Made by a program: the position numbers and the translations under genes. From Dolomedes plantarius (lineage: Eukaryota; Arthropoda; Arachnida; Araneae; Dolomedidae): a DNA stretch of 64,000 nucleotides. A model generated the notes under the pieces. It saw only the letters and a program-made list of their open reading frames with translations, searched no databases and had not been told where the DNA came from. This document shows, piece after piece, positions 33,173 through 46,970 of the stretch. The stretch is taken from NCBI GenBank assembly GCA_907164885.2, contig OU015496.1, positions 108,658,707 to 108,722,706 of the forward strand, given 5' to 3'. Position 1 is the first letter of the stretch. Every line of letters begins with the position of its first letter.

Positions 33173-36100
33173 TTTCATTTTTGGGCACGTATTCTTGGGG
33201 TACATGCTATCCCACCCCGTAAGGAATAGGTTAAAATTGCTTTTACCCCGGCCAAGCATTATTTTTTAAGTCAAGTATTATTTTTTAATTTTACATTTTT
33301 AATTTTTTTATGATTTTCCTATAATAAAGAAAGACAACTCTAGGCTTTTACGTGTTAGTAGAGCCAGCAGAGTGATAATCTGCTAGATTTCAGAGTAAAT
33401 CACTATCGATGGAGTTATGAAAATTAACTACGAGTTTTCAGAGATAATTCTGAATACTAGGGAAATCTAAAATAATTTTAATATGTAAATCCCTAAAAAA
33501 ATACTGGTTTTGGAATATTATTGCTTCCAGCGTTCTTTTCAAAAATACATTCTTAGGGAACAGCTAAACATGGTCATGGGAACTATTGAGGATGCTGGAA
33601 ATTTTTATGTATTTCATTTTGATTGTAAAAATAGTTGTAAGTGTTCGACACATTTTAAACACTTATTTTATGAGGAAGGATTTTTTTTTTCAATAAAAAA
33701 TATTATTAGATTAGGATTAAATTTAAATTTTCATATCATTATTTAAAATATGTTTTGTATATTTTTTATTACATCTCCGCTTATCTTTAGCAGGAAAAGA
33801 AAAAAGGAAGGTGTATATTACATTCAATATATTCTTATTATAATCTCGAGTTCTCAGGGGTAATCACTGACTAACTAATGCCTATTTTTGAATTCTACAT
33901 TTTACATTTGAAAATCTCGAAATGCAATGCGTATTTTTCAAATACTGTCAAATCTTGCTTTTTATTTAAATAAAACTAATTTCGTAGCTGTAACACAACA
34001 CTAACCTAAAGACTTGTAAAAATTTGGTTGAGGAAAATTTTAAAACTTTGTACACTGCGCGTTCTTTGTTTAAATATCTGCCTTCGTAAGCTAAAGAAAA
34101 ACATATTTAAAAATTATACATTTACTGATAAGTGATTAGAAAAATAGAGACAGGACAATTCCCCATAGCTTGACACGCGGATTAAAGGTGTGCGATTTCA
34201 AATGGTACACCATATTAAGCTATTGAATAAGCAATCGTTAATTTTTAAAAATGTATATATTCTTTCGTTCATTTCTCAAGGTTAATAATCTGAGCGTATA
34301 TTTTTATGCTGAGAACAGTTGATATTGTTACCCTAAAAATAAATTTCGATGAAGCTTTTAGCACAAATTAGTATTTGAAACGAAATAATTAATTTTCAGT
34401 CAAATAAGATTATATGTTTGGCGAAAAAAAAAGATATATGGGGCAGAAAACAGTACTTTCTCATATTTAATATTTAAGTGGAAACAGAGGCATGTCTAGA
34501 ATTATTTTTTTTAAGATTTAAAATAATGTTGCTGCTAATTTATTGAAAAAAATATTAACTCAAAACTTAATTCCCGCTCAAATATTTCTAGATACTCGGA
34601 ATTAAATTTGGAAAATAAATTTATGTCTCTACTTTCCTGATTAAATTCGTATGAAAACCTAAGATGAAATTTTTCTTAAAGTCTTTTCTTTCTCCGCAGT
34701 TGAATTGTTAACAAATATTTTCAAATAATTCCTGGCTAGAGCTGTACTTTTTGTTGTTATAAATATATGAACGAGGAATAGATGTGATGAAAATAAATGT
34801 TCTTCTTTTATCTTAAATATTATAAACGCATCTACATATATATATATTTCACAGTAATTTAAGAAAAATCATGGATTTTAGGTTAAGAGGATATTTCAAT
34901 TCATAAAAATATTTTATTAATAAATTGTTAATACTCTGTGTAATAATTTATAGAGTCGTGGTAGACAAGGTACCCCTCAGTTCATGTGTGTTCCGGTCAA
35001 ACTCTGATGCATGTGGTAATGTAAAGAAATTGTACATGATAAAATAAGTGTATAGATTACTGTATTTTTCAGATTATAACAAGCATCTCAAATTGATGGG
35101 GGATTTTTATAAATGATTATTTTGTATTTTGTGTGGTCTGTATTGATATTTTAAATTTCTAACTTAATAAAGTTAAAAATATACATATAATAAAAAATTA
35201 TATGATAAATATATATAATATATATGTGGCAGTGAGAAAAGTTGAAATTTATATTAATTGATTGGGTAATTAGATAATAAATATCTACTATCAATGAAGA
35301 TTATGATTTTAAATTCATTGCTTAAGATTGTGGTTAGTACATTGATTAATTGTTGTGATTCCCAAATGATGGAAACAACTCTGGTTTACAATGGCAAATT
35401 AATTTATTGAATATTAAAACACATAAATAATACGATACAAGTTACTAAATATTTCCTCCTTTATTTACACATTACTCACGACTTCTTTACTACTAAATTA
35501 ATTCACTACGACTCATATATTTTATTCATTCACTTATTATGATAACATATTATAAACATAATCACTCATATAACCATGTTCTATTACTACCAATATTTAC
35601 TCATATATATAAGCATAACATCATATTAATTAAATTGTTTTTTACGAATTATTGGTACAAATACACTGTTTTTGATACTAACAAATTTTTAGATATTTGT
35701 TAGTATTGATAAAAAAATATTTCGACTGGTTTAGGTTAAAGTCTATTAATTTTGTATACAAAATTATAGTTCTTTGTACAAAAGAACTCAAGTCAAAAGT
35801 ATATTTTTGTGATTGCTATGAAAGCCAATAACTTCGTATATTTAAATCACTGTTTTTGACTTAAGCCCTTTATACCGGGCATCATAGAATATAATAAAAT
35901 ATTAAATTATTTTAATGTTATCTTCGGACCATACGACGCAACTCAGTTTTAAGTCGATTTATTTTGTGTCATAAGGTACGTGTTATGGTCCGAAACACAC
36001 GGTATACGCGCTTCAGATTTTCTGTTCATTACTTTTTCTTTAATCATTTCATCTTGCAAGCTCATATAAATATAAAACGACCCGTTCTAGGGCTACATAT

Positions 36101-37850
36101 TATTTATAAATGTATCAAAATTTGATTATTTTATGCAGATTTACATGCTAGGAAATAGAGCAAAACTTCAGTGAATCATCACCCGGACGAGTCGTTGATC
36201 CAGGTAAGCCCTCTTTTTCATCAGTCTCCGTCTAACTCTGATAGAGTGTCCATATAATTAAACCCTCGTTTGTTGGTAACTAATGCAGACAGTTATTCGT
36301 CTCTATTATTAAGGTTGAAAAGGGCAATAAGAGTAAGTCAAGTCAAAAGTCACTTCTTAACTCGTATTGCTATTTCTTGTCAAAAAGCAATTAATAAGAC
36401 CATAACATCCCATAATTAACGAACCGCAAAGAGTAGAGAGAAATGATCTGGGACAACATTTCTGTTTAGCAATCAATTACTTTCATAAAAGTTAAAATTA
36501 AGCCTGCATTTAAAGTGCTGAGAAATGATGTTTTAAAAAAGCCCCGTTTGAAACAGTTCTTCATTGTTTTCATGCAGCTTTTGTATCTAATTACAAACAA
36601 AATAAAATCGGAAATAGAGACTAGATATTCATTTTACTACCACGGGATAGAATAAGAAAATAAAGACAACTTTTTTTCCACGGATGTTAATGATTTAAGG
36701 TTAGAAATTAGATAGTCCCAGATTTTAATTTAATTCAAGTTTGCAGATGTATAGCTAAATTCTAGTAACTGTATTAATTTGTAATAGTTTTTATATTTGC
36801 ACGTTTTTTCATGTTTAATACTGAGCTAGCTTTTGTAATTAATATGTTTCTTTAATGCTTTCAATAGTTAATATTTTAAAATGATTTTATAATTTAAAAT
36901 GAATTCAGGGGACGACTTGTTACGTACACCACTTTTGAGATATAGTTTAAAAGAAAAAGGGTAATAAAACGGCTGGGACCTTATCGGTCGCAAATCTTTC
37001 TGATCAATCAAAAAGGTGAAAGAAATGAGATCTTTTCCCTCGGAAATTGTCAAAATTATGAAGGATTCCACTTATATCTCAGAACCCACTGTAGAAGCAA
37101 AAGGTTGTTTTGGTGTTTTAAAGCGATTCAAAAGATCTCTCGGAATATCTGTGGTAGAAATAGTCAGGATAAATAGTCTTCTATGTTCTCTTAATCTATG
37201 AAGAAGTTACAATGGGAATTCCAGTTTTTGATGATAAAATTACGAAAATATTAGCTCAACCAGAAAATCCGATGAGCAGAATTCATACATAAGTGAAAGT
37301 GATGAATGTTTTGTTTTCCTCATTGGATTTTACTGATTTTCCATGCTGAAAGTCTACGGAATACTGGCATTTACTGGATACTTAAGAAAATGTACAGGGA
37401 AAAGAAGATATATTTTTGATTTGAGATAGCTTCCCAGACACACCCGAAGCAAAAATAAACATCCTCGTCAAAAAATTATATTAATAACTTACCTGCAATT
37501 GAATTCATAAATAACTATTTCATTCACTTATAAATACAAAAATGCATTTATTTAGAATGCAGTTATTCTTTTAGTCGTATTTCTATCAACTGCGAAATCT
37601 ATTACATATTTTGGGAACCACGACAGAAAAATACCACAAGCCTTCTTTGTTGACTAGTGTTCATTTATGTGAAAACTAGACACACTTGATATCGGAACAC
37701 TTATGCACGAGTGTCATATCGGAACTATATGGTAGTAAAATTTGGTGCCAGTTTTTACTTCATGAAAATGAACCACACCTTTGTGGAAATCTGTGGATAT
37801 GACATTCTGGATCTAACGAAACACTTGAAGAACCGCCACGAAGATTTAGG
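33173..37850. other. Long featureless AT-rich stretch
   Basis: No genes, element termini or RNA genes are supported. Frames 33510-33746, 36868-37071, 37016-37201 and 37711-37893 show no recognised domain. A perfect 11-bp inverted repeat, TTCGGACCATA / TATGGTCCGAA, lies at 35923-35933 and 35984-35994. The part at about 33890-34100 is distantly similar to 4600-4790. Confidence 0.4.
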
Positions 37851-38235
37851 GTTGTTCTTCACTAATCCTATTGGATTAGCTCACCTATGTTAAAAATTTT
37901 CCTAGTATTTACAGCCACATAAATAATGATAATAAAATAAAAATTGCATTTTCAGGTAGCCTGAAATTTTCTGCACCATGCAACAGGATTCATTTTATAA
38001 ATTTCGTGCATTGAATAAATTGATGAGCGTTTAAAACACACTATATCAGATGTCTTCCCCGAATAATTTATATTTTAAAATATTATTTGCATTTTTTTAA
38101 GATACGAAAAATGACCCAAGGGGTTACATTTCTTTCTCTATTACGGAATACAATTTTCTAAAAAAATCTTTAAATCCAAGTCGGCAATCCTTGAATAAAT
38201 TGTCTTCATAGATAGGGTTAGTACACAGAAGCCTT
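37851..38235. mobile_element. 'GCTGCTGT' MITE, third copy
   Basis: The left end ('tcctattggattagctcacc') and right half ('atctttaaatccaagtcgg', 'tagggttagtacacagaagc') match the copies at 18838 and 31960. Its right terminus lies inside a perfect palindrome (38206-38265). Confidence 0.7.
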
Positions 38236-38265
38236 AAGGCTTCTGTGTACTAACCCTATCTATGA
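38206..38265. repeat. 60-bp perfect palindrome
   Basis: The 30 nt of 38206-38235 are exactly the reverse complement of 38236-38265, centred on CCTTAAGG with no spacer. The left arm is the terminus of the MITE; the right arm is its mirror image. It is followed by a 21-bp direct repeat, catgctcttaaactgagtta (about 38266-38318). Confidence 0.93.
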
Positions 38266-38318
38266 CATGCTCTTAAACTGAGTTAACCCCTATACATGCT
38301 CTTAAACTGAGTTAAGAA

Positions 38319-38948
38319 ATAGAAAATAGGAAAGAAGGAAAAACGCATGTTTATTCTATTTCCATGGACATTTATTTATGATTTCTAATGACATAATCTT
38401 CCTTCTAACACAGAATCAGGATCGAGTCTTAAATTTCGACTTTGTTTTTTTTTTGTTTGCCGTCAGCATGGAAATTGTGAGCATTGTTTTAAACCCTGCT
38501 CAAAGCACTTCATTGCAGTTTTATGTCTGGCTAAATTCCAACTTCTATGAATGAAATTGATTTCGTAAGTCGATAAGTCGTCAGTTTCAGGGACCACCCA
38601 ATAGAAATGTTGTGCTTCATCACTTCCCTGTTATCAGTGAGGTGTATAAAAGTTATTGGATAAGCTAACTCCTTTAATATATTTCATATCAAATAAAGCT
38701 TAAAATATGGAAAGCTACCGTTTTCCAATCTTTTATATAATTTTTTACTCCTATCTATTAACTTGCAATAATATTACGAAGGCTGTGATAAATTTCAATT
38801 TTATTTGATCGTAACTGCTTATATCGTCATTTTTTTTCTCTCTTTAGTAATCTTTAACAAGTTCTCTATTATATTTCACACCCGAAAAATTGTGATTTTC
38901 CGTAAAAATATTCATGACAACCAAATGCTCAATATGATGTTAAAATAA
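38319..38948. other. Unassigned region
   Basis: Nothing recognised. Confidence 0.45.
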
Positions 38949-39545
38949 TCTATATATTTAAGTTGCTAAGTCGACTTTTTGGGCAGTCGGTGAGAGAAAA
39001 CTACTGCATGAATTTACTTCATTTTGGTCTTAAACGAAAGATTGAAATCTGTAGTTTTCTCAAATTTGGCTTTTGTAACCGCAATTTCTATTAATTAGCG
39101 ATAATTTACAATTAAATATTGATTTCTGCTCATGCTCAGTGGCATGTTTAAATCTGGCTTTAGAAACTCACTGTTTCTCCGCATGATCAATGACATGTTT
39201 TAATGATAAACACGTGTATGCCGAGGATCTCTCTAGATCTCTCTCTGCCATTTTTAGTTTTATGATAATTATGTTTGTGAAATATAAGATTTAACCTGAT
39301 AGAAATTGTTTAGTTCGTGCTGTTTCATTAACGATAATTTACCATTAAAAAAATTGCTTTCTGCGCATGTTCAGTGACATTTTTAAATCTGGCTTAGATA
39401 CTCACTAAGCACGAGGCAGCTTAAACACATTAATTTGTTTCTGCGCATTATTATGATTTTCAACATCTGGAAATGATGAATATAATTTGTGTATTAGTAC
39501 ATTTATTTACTATCTAGCCGTCATGTTTTGACGGGTATCAACTAG
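38949..39545 (+). mobile_element. Complete non-autonomous Helitron, family 2 (597 bp)
   Basis: It starts TCTATATATTTAAG at 38949 preceded by A, and ends GTATCAACTAG at 39545 followed by T. A hairpin CCGTCA-tgttt-TGACGG (39518-39534) ends 11 nt before the terminus. The body contains an imperfect internal direct duplication (tgctcatgctcagtgg / tgcgcatgttcagtg). It differs in body sequence from the family-1 copies. No Rep/helicase coding. Confidence 0.88.
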
Positions 39546-39546
39546 T

Positions 39547-40123
39547 GTTCATTAAAGGTACACAGATAAAATAGTCTGTTACAAATTTGAATTTTCTAAG
39601 GGTTATATTATTCACCATAAAGTCAGTATCTAAAATATATTTTCTAGAAAATTTTTTTGTTTATACTAATTTCTCAGTTTTAGTCAATGATCTGCCTCAA
39701 GGTGAAGGTAAATCGTTTTACGTAGTACATACCTAGACCCTGAAAGAACCTGGTTTAAACTACGAACGGAAATGAATAAGTTACCGTAAATTAGGATTTC
39801 GAATTAAAAACTGGCCGAAAGGCAACAGATTTTAGAAGAAACGTACGATTGTCGCTTAGATCGAAACTCTGTCCAGGCTTAGACCGGCGTGGGAGATACA
39901 TTACCACAAAAAGCAGTAGCAAAACGTTCGAACGATGATGTAAAGACTTGTGAAGGAGCAATCAAAATTAAGAATTTTCAATTACTACAGAACTAGGATT
40001 GGGATTGGAACAACTATTTTATCAGCTGTCTGGGAAAATGTTAGCACTTTAAAGCATCTCTCAACACCCCATTTTCCTGATTGATTCTTCTAATCGCTTG
40101 ATAACATTCCTTTATGAGTTGTT
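39547..40123. other. Unassigned region
   Basis: No element or gene is recognised. Confidence 0.45.
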
Positions 40124-40268
40124 GTTTTTTCCAATGCCCCCTGGCTGCAAGTTCCAAACCAGGTCCATATAGGCTTCGGGCTGAAGTGTGCGGCTCCGCT
40201 TTATATAGCAACACAAGGGTCGAAGTCCGTCTTAGCTAGTTGCCACCTCAATTTTGACCGAGCAGGGC
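40124..40268 (-). mobile_element. SINE family 3, partial
   Basis: 'gttgtt....aatgccccctgg', 'caggtccatata' and 'gtgcggctcc', then 'agtccgtcttagctagttgc', are the reverse complement of the 3' half of the 32157-32399 copy. The head is absent. Confidence 0.78.
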
Positions 40269-41599
40269 GTATTCTAGGACGTATTTTTCATTTTCTTCAG
40301 TCACAACTAATGCACACCGGTCTGATTAAGAACTGTATTCATTATCTCTATACCTGGCTTCTAACCTAGCTGCCAGTCTTATTGTGAATTTTAAGATACT
40401 GTGAGTTACTGTACTGTTTAGCATGGTAGATTTTATTAAAACTTAATTACCTTACACACATCCGAATATTGACAGGATTGGAAGCCGATATTGATGCCTT
40501 CATGTCTAACTGAGAATGGGTGGAAACTCTATTACACGACAGAGAAAACATTAGAGATTTAAGCATTTCATACGTAATTAAGTCGTCAAATTTAAGGAAA
40601 AGTCCGTTTAGTTCAATCATTTGTTCCCCGATTTTAAAAGATGAGGTAAGACTGATAAAAATGCATGATTTTCGAAGGAACCAATATACCTGGATACGAT
40701 CGTTATACCGTTTAAATAATACACTGGATTCGTTTAAATAATACACAAAATAAATATTCAATCAAAATTTCTTGGTCCAGACATTTTCGTTATTGTTTCC
40801 ATTTATAAGAAGCTTATTCAGTTAAGCCTAATTTGCTCCTATATTTACTACTCCAAATAAGCCACCCTGGGTCTTTATTTTAACATTCTTGCAGAATAAT
40901 ATACATAGCGTGGCATAAATAAACAGCTATATGTAGGTACAAACATATAAACAGCTATACACATACGCACACGTTGCTCATTTCCTGCAGCAACGTCACT
41001 ACTAAAAAATCATGATTTTACGGGCCGTGCCTATGAAGTTTCTAATTGTTGTAATTTCTCGAATGTAATAATATTTGAACACGAAATTAGTATAACTTGG
41101 CGGAATAATGTCTGGTAATCATATTGAAGTAAATTGTGGCTAAAATACGTATTAAACTGTCTCCTCTGGTCTCAAAATAACCAACAAACCGATTATTGAG
41201 TTATAAAGTTGTTGCAGCAAATGAGCCATGTATAATCATCTAGATTTAATCATCATTAAATTGGAGGAAATATTATTTATAGGTACAGAAATAGAAGCAC
41301 ACCTATAATACTGCTATGCAACACTAAGAGGGTAAACGTTTATTAAATTTTAATATAATAAAACCAACATTTTATCATTATTCTTGCTGTCGTTGGTCCG
41401 TTAAGGCTATTGGGTGTAAAAAAAAAAATTAAAATTCTGATCTCCGTTTGCCTTTGACTCTTGGGGTAAGAGGAGTCGAGATGGCAGTTTGAAAATGCCC
41501 CCCCCCCCTTTGAGATTGACATTTTGAAGAATTGTTATGATTCTTTCTCCATAGGGAATTAAGACGCTTTGATTGCCTGCCATTTCCGAAATCAACTTT
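40269..41599. other. Unassigned region
   Basis: Overlapping frames 40447-40761 (minus) and 40520-40741 (plus) have no recognised domain. A C10 run is at about 41500. Confidence 0.4.
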
Positions 41600-41830
41600 T
41601 CTTACTCTTTACAGTAACAGAAATATTGCTAATCTGACAAAAATGGTACTTTTAGGCGGCTTGAACTTTTCTGTACATTTCTATATTAACGTAAGAATAC
41701 GTTTCTCGCTAAAACCGTTCGTCCTGCGCCGCGAGTTATAATATTGACAGAGCGCAAAACTCAGTCTGTATCGCTTGGGCAAGCAGTAAACAATGAAACA
41801 GAAAAGTACCAATATGTGTCAAAATTTTGA
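41600..41830 (-). mobile_element. Helitron-like family 3, 5' portion (inverted)
   Basis: The reverse complement is co-linear with 9460-9640: 'gtgtcaaaattttgac', 'gtttactgcttgcccaagcg' and 'ggttttagcg'. The 3' end with CTAG was not found. It runs into (CA)n-(TA)n at 41834. Confidence 0.6.
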
Positions 41831-41832
41831 CT

Positions 41833-44040
<2,208 letters not shown>

Positions 44041-44117
44041 TCTCCTTTTCTGCGAAATTTTCGTACGCCCTGAGGCCATTAGTCTCGGGAATGGCAGAAA
44101 TTGCGAGCGACCGAAAA

Positions 44118-44200
44118 TGACGTCATCGGTGTGTGTTATTGTCCTATCAACCAATGAACGCGGAGTATATAGTTAATTAGTCCCTGGAGTCCCGTCTTTT
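44118..44200 (+). promoter_or_regulatory. Candidate polymerase II promoter: CRE, CCAAT, TATA
   Basis: A full palindromic CRE, TGACGTCA, is at 44118-44125. CCAAT is at 44151-44155 and TATATAG at 44166-44172, in the order and spacing of a compact metazoan promoter. A start would be expected near 44195-44205. The block has more G+C than the surrounding DNA. It precedes the short signal-peptide-like ORF at 44337. It could instead be an old LTR/U3, since LTRs elsewhere in the window also carry TATA motifs. Confidence 0.4.
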
Positions 44201-44336
44201 CTACTCCGCATCTAACATATTTCCCATCGCGCTGATTTGACGTAGATCTTCCTTAACAAATTAGTACCCGAAGATTTCAGCTCGCTATCGTTTCTAATTA
44301 TATCAGAAGGTTGCATCAACTCTTATAAATAATAAA

Positions 44337-44402
44337 ATGGGGAATGATGTGTTAAAAGTCTTTATTCTGGTTGTGATCTTCGTTCTCTTTGTCAATACGT
44401 AG
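44337..44402 (+). CDS. Short signal-peptide-like ORF, possible first exon
   Basis: ATG at 44337 in the context AAAATGGGG opens MGNDVLKVFILVVIFVLFVN, then T and a stop (TAG at 44400-44402). The hydrophobic core VFILVVIFVLFV is typical of a secretion signal. A potential splice donor (AC|GTAGTA at 44398/44399) would remove the stop and make this a first exon ending in phase 2. It lies about 165 bp downstream of the TATA motif at 44166-44172. At 21 residues it may be chance. No downstream exon was identified. Confidence 0.3.
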   Translation: MGNDVLKVFILVVIFVLFVNT

Positions 44403-44689
44403 TAGCCCCATGAGTCCGAATTTTTATCTGTGTTCAGCTCGTCTTTTGAAAGACATGTTTCTGTTTTCGTCTACGATGGATTAATAATCTACATTGAATA
44501 GATTGCTATAGGAATATCAGTAACCCACTTTGAAGGGTCTTTTAAAGAAGACGATCTAAAATATTTCAAATAAAAATTATAGCTATTATATTAATGGTAT
44601 TAAATAATTATAATTTAATCAGGGTAATTAAAAAAAGATTGTTTAATATGAATATTCCTTATTTTGATGATGTTTATGGAAGAAGATAT
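44403..44689. other. Unassigned spacer
   Basis: No further exon or element is recognised before the TA-rich tract at about 44690-44786. Confidence 0.4.
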
Positions 44690-44728
44690 TTGCATATATA
44701 TATATGTATAATTATATATATATATGTA

Positions 44729-44786
<58 letters not shown>

Positions 44787-44789
<3 letters not shown>

Positions 44790-44960
44790 TGGAATCTCGA
44801 TCGATCGTTTTCGGAATCATCGTTTTCCCGTAAGTGTCGTTTATTTCACTCAGTCCCGAAGATCATATTGCTTTGTTGTGTTTCCACATCTATCGTTTTC
44901 CTGCATTTATCGTTCAGTTCAGTCGGTCCCTTGAAAAACGATAGATCGAGATTCCACTGT
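44787..44960. mobile_element. pogo/Tigger-type MITE (174 bp)
   Basis: CAGTGGAATCTCGATCGATC and the right end ATCGAGATTCCACTG are inverted repeats flanked by TA (44785-44786 and 44961-44962). The internal 'tatcgttt' motif is repeated. The left flank is a (TA)n tract. No coding. Confidence 0.9.
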
Positions 44961-44962
44961 AT

Positions 44963-45169
44963 ATAAAAATTATATAATCATAGAAATTAGAACAATAATG
45001 ATTAATATAAATATTATTTGTTTTTATGGTGAGAATTTGGCTATTTCTTATGATTATTTTTATTGAATGTGTAACTACAGTATTACGTATTTAGGTAACT
45101 ATAACAATAGTTAAATTTTAATGATAAGTTATATATTTATCATTTTATGTATAATACTCAAGCTTATTA

Positions 45170-45200
<31 letters not shown>

Positions 45201-46652
45201 ATATATATATATATATATATACCACAGTTGCCCCAAACGTTTTAAAATGTTGGATACAGGAGGCTCAGGAGAAAAATGCAGGTGAAACTATTTTAAAAGC
45301 GATTACTTTCCATCAAGTAAATACCCTTATCGAGGGTTTATCTTTATCCATAATGGCTAATATTATATAAATGTAATTTATCAAAATCTGAATACACCCA
45401 GCGAAGTTCGTTCAATCGGAAGAAAATAGGGTCTTCTTAGAAATTATAGGATGTATTTATAGGAAGTGGGGTTCTTGTACTACCGTATCTGTGGACTATT
45501 CTCTTTGAAGTCGATCCCAGGACTATAAAGTTTGGCAGTTTGGCATGGATAATTCTGTTTCACAGAATTTTTAAGCTATATTTAATATGATTTAAAAAAA
45601 AATCTCTTCACACTTTTGAGTAAAACAAAGTTAAGATAGATTTGTGAAGATATGTGACACATTAACCAAATACCAATGTCAAGGGTGTATGAAATGTAGT
45701 CTATTCTAACCCTGTGTTAAAACAGTTCTAGGATTCGAACTTCTGCGAAACAGATGTCTAAGGATAAATTTCATACTTAAATTTTATCCCTTCATTCCAA
45801 TAGATGGCAGCACTAGTCTCTTTTGTATGATAGCTGATCTTTTAAATCCCGCCTAAAAGTATATCTTTTCATTTCTTTCATTGCGTTATGTATTATATGA
45901 TGGAAAATGTACGTTCATTTTAATAAATAAAGTTTTACTCTCAGCTATTGTATTATTTCATTCCGATAGTTCTCGAGGGCATTCCCTGATTACTTTCGTT
46001 CTTATTCCAAGATATTTTGTCAGTGACTGGGATAAAAATCAGCGATTGAATGAAAACCTTATTGAACGAGTGGAGGGAAATTCGTGAGCGATAAAAAAGG
46101 AGAAATTTAAGTATTAGGATTAAAATCAAACATTTGCGGCTCTTCAAAAACTATGCATGGCTCAAAATATTAATTAAATTTAGAAGGTAAAAAGTAATAG
46201 GTTTTTATTTTTGTTTTTTTGTTTATCAAATTTGATAATATTTCTCTGTCACCCATTTGTGTGTTTATAAGAAATTCCTTATATTAAAAAAAGTTTGAAC
46301 GATTTGAAATTTAATTATCAGAAAAAACATTTATGTATCAATATATCAGCCGTAACGGTAGTTCTGTATAAGAGAAGTTATTTTTAAACTTGAATTCAGG
46401 ATAAATAAAAATTTTATTAAAGAGTCATTTTTCTTTTCAAGAAAATATTTTCAAATAAATTAGACTCAAGAACTCGCTATTTTTTTTATTATCGAATCCT
46501 TATGGTACGTTCTGAACCAAGAAATAAAAAATATGCTTAATTTTGAGATTTTCTTGTCCCAGACCCCTTTGTGCTGAACTCATAGTCAGTCCAGGAAAAC
46601 AACCTTCCAGTGTGTGTATGTATATATGTGTGTATGTCTATATATATCCATA

Positions 46653-46656
<4 letters not shown>
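44963..46656. other. Unassigned, with (CT)n-(TA)n
   Basis: A compound microsatellite, (CT)n (about 45170-45197) then (TA)n (45198-45221), is the only feature. Frames 45881-46087 (plus) and 45953-46147 (minus) have no recognised domain. Confidence 0.4.
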
Positions 46657-46716
<60 letters not shown>

Positions 46717-46728
46717 CATACACACACA
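46657..46728. repeat. (TA)n-(CA)n microsatellite
   Basis: TA run followed by 'tacatacatacacacaca'. It abuts the Tc1 left terminus. Confidence 0.93.
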
Positions 46729-46970
46729 CACTCTTAGACAAAAAAAAACGACGCACCAAGAAGGGGTAATGCAAATTGGACACAAATCGATATGCATACA
46801 GGTCTCGACGGAAAATACAAAATTTTAAACTTGGAGTCCAATGAAGGAACATGTGAAGCTGCAGCGCATCTGAACTGCGCAACTGGCAGGATATTAAAGA
46901 GGAAAAATTTCGATTCCGGGTCATAAATCCTTTGCGAATTTCATTCCGTGACCTCAGGTAGACAGTAACT

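Noticed and set aside
33038..33259. Open frames of alternating Ile-Tyr on both strands (also at 41761-42022, 42822-43068, 43558-43773, 44704-44966, 46537-47101)
   Set aside because: They are translations of (TA)n microsatellites.
40447..40761. Overlapping frames on both strands (104 and 73 codons)
   Set aside because: Mirror frames over the same DNA without domain similarity.
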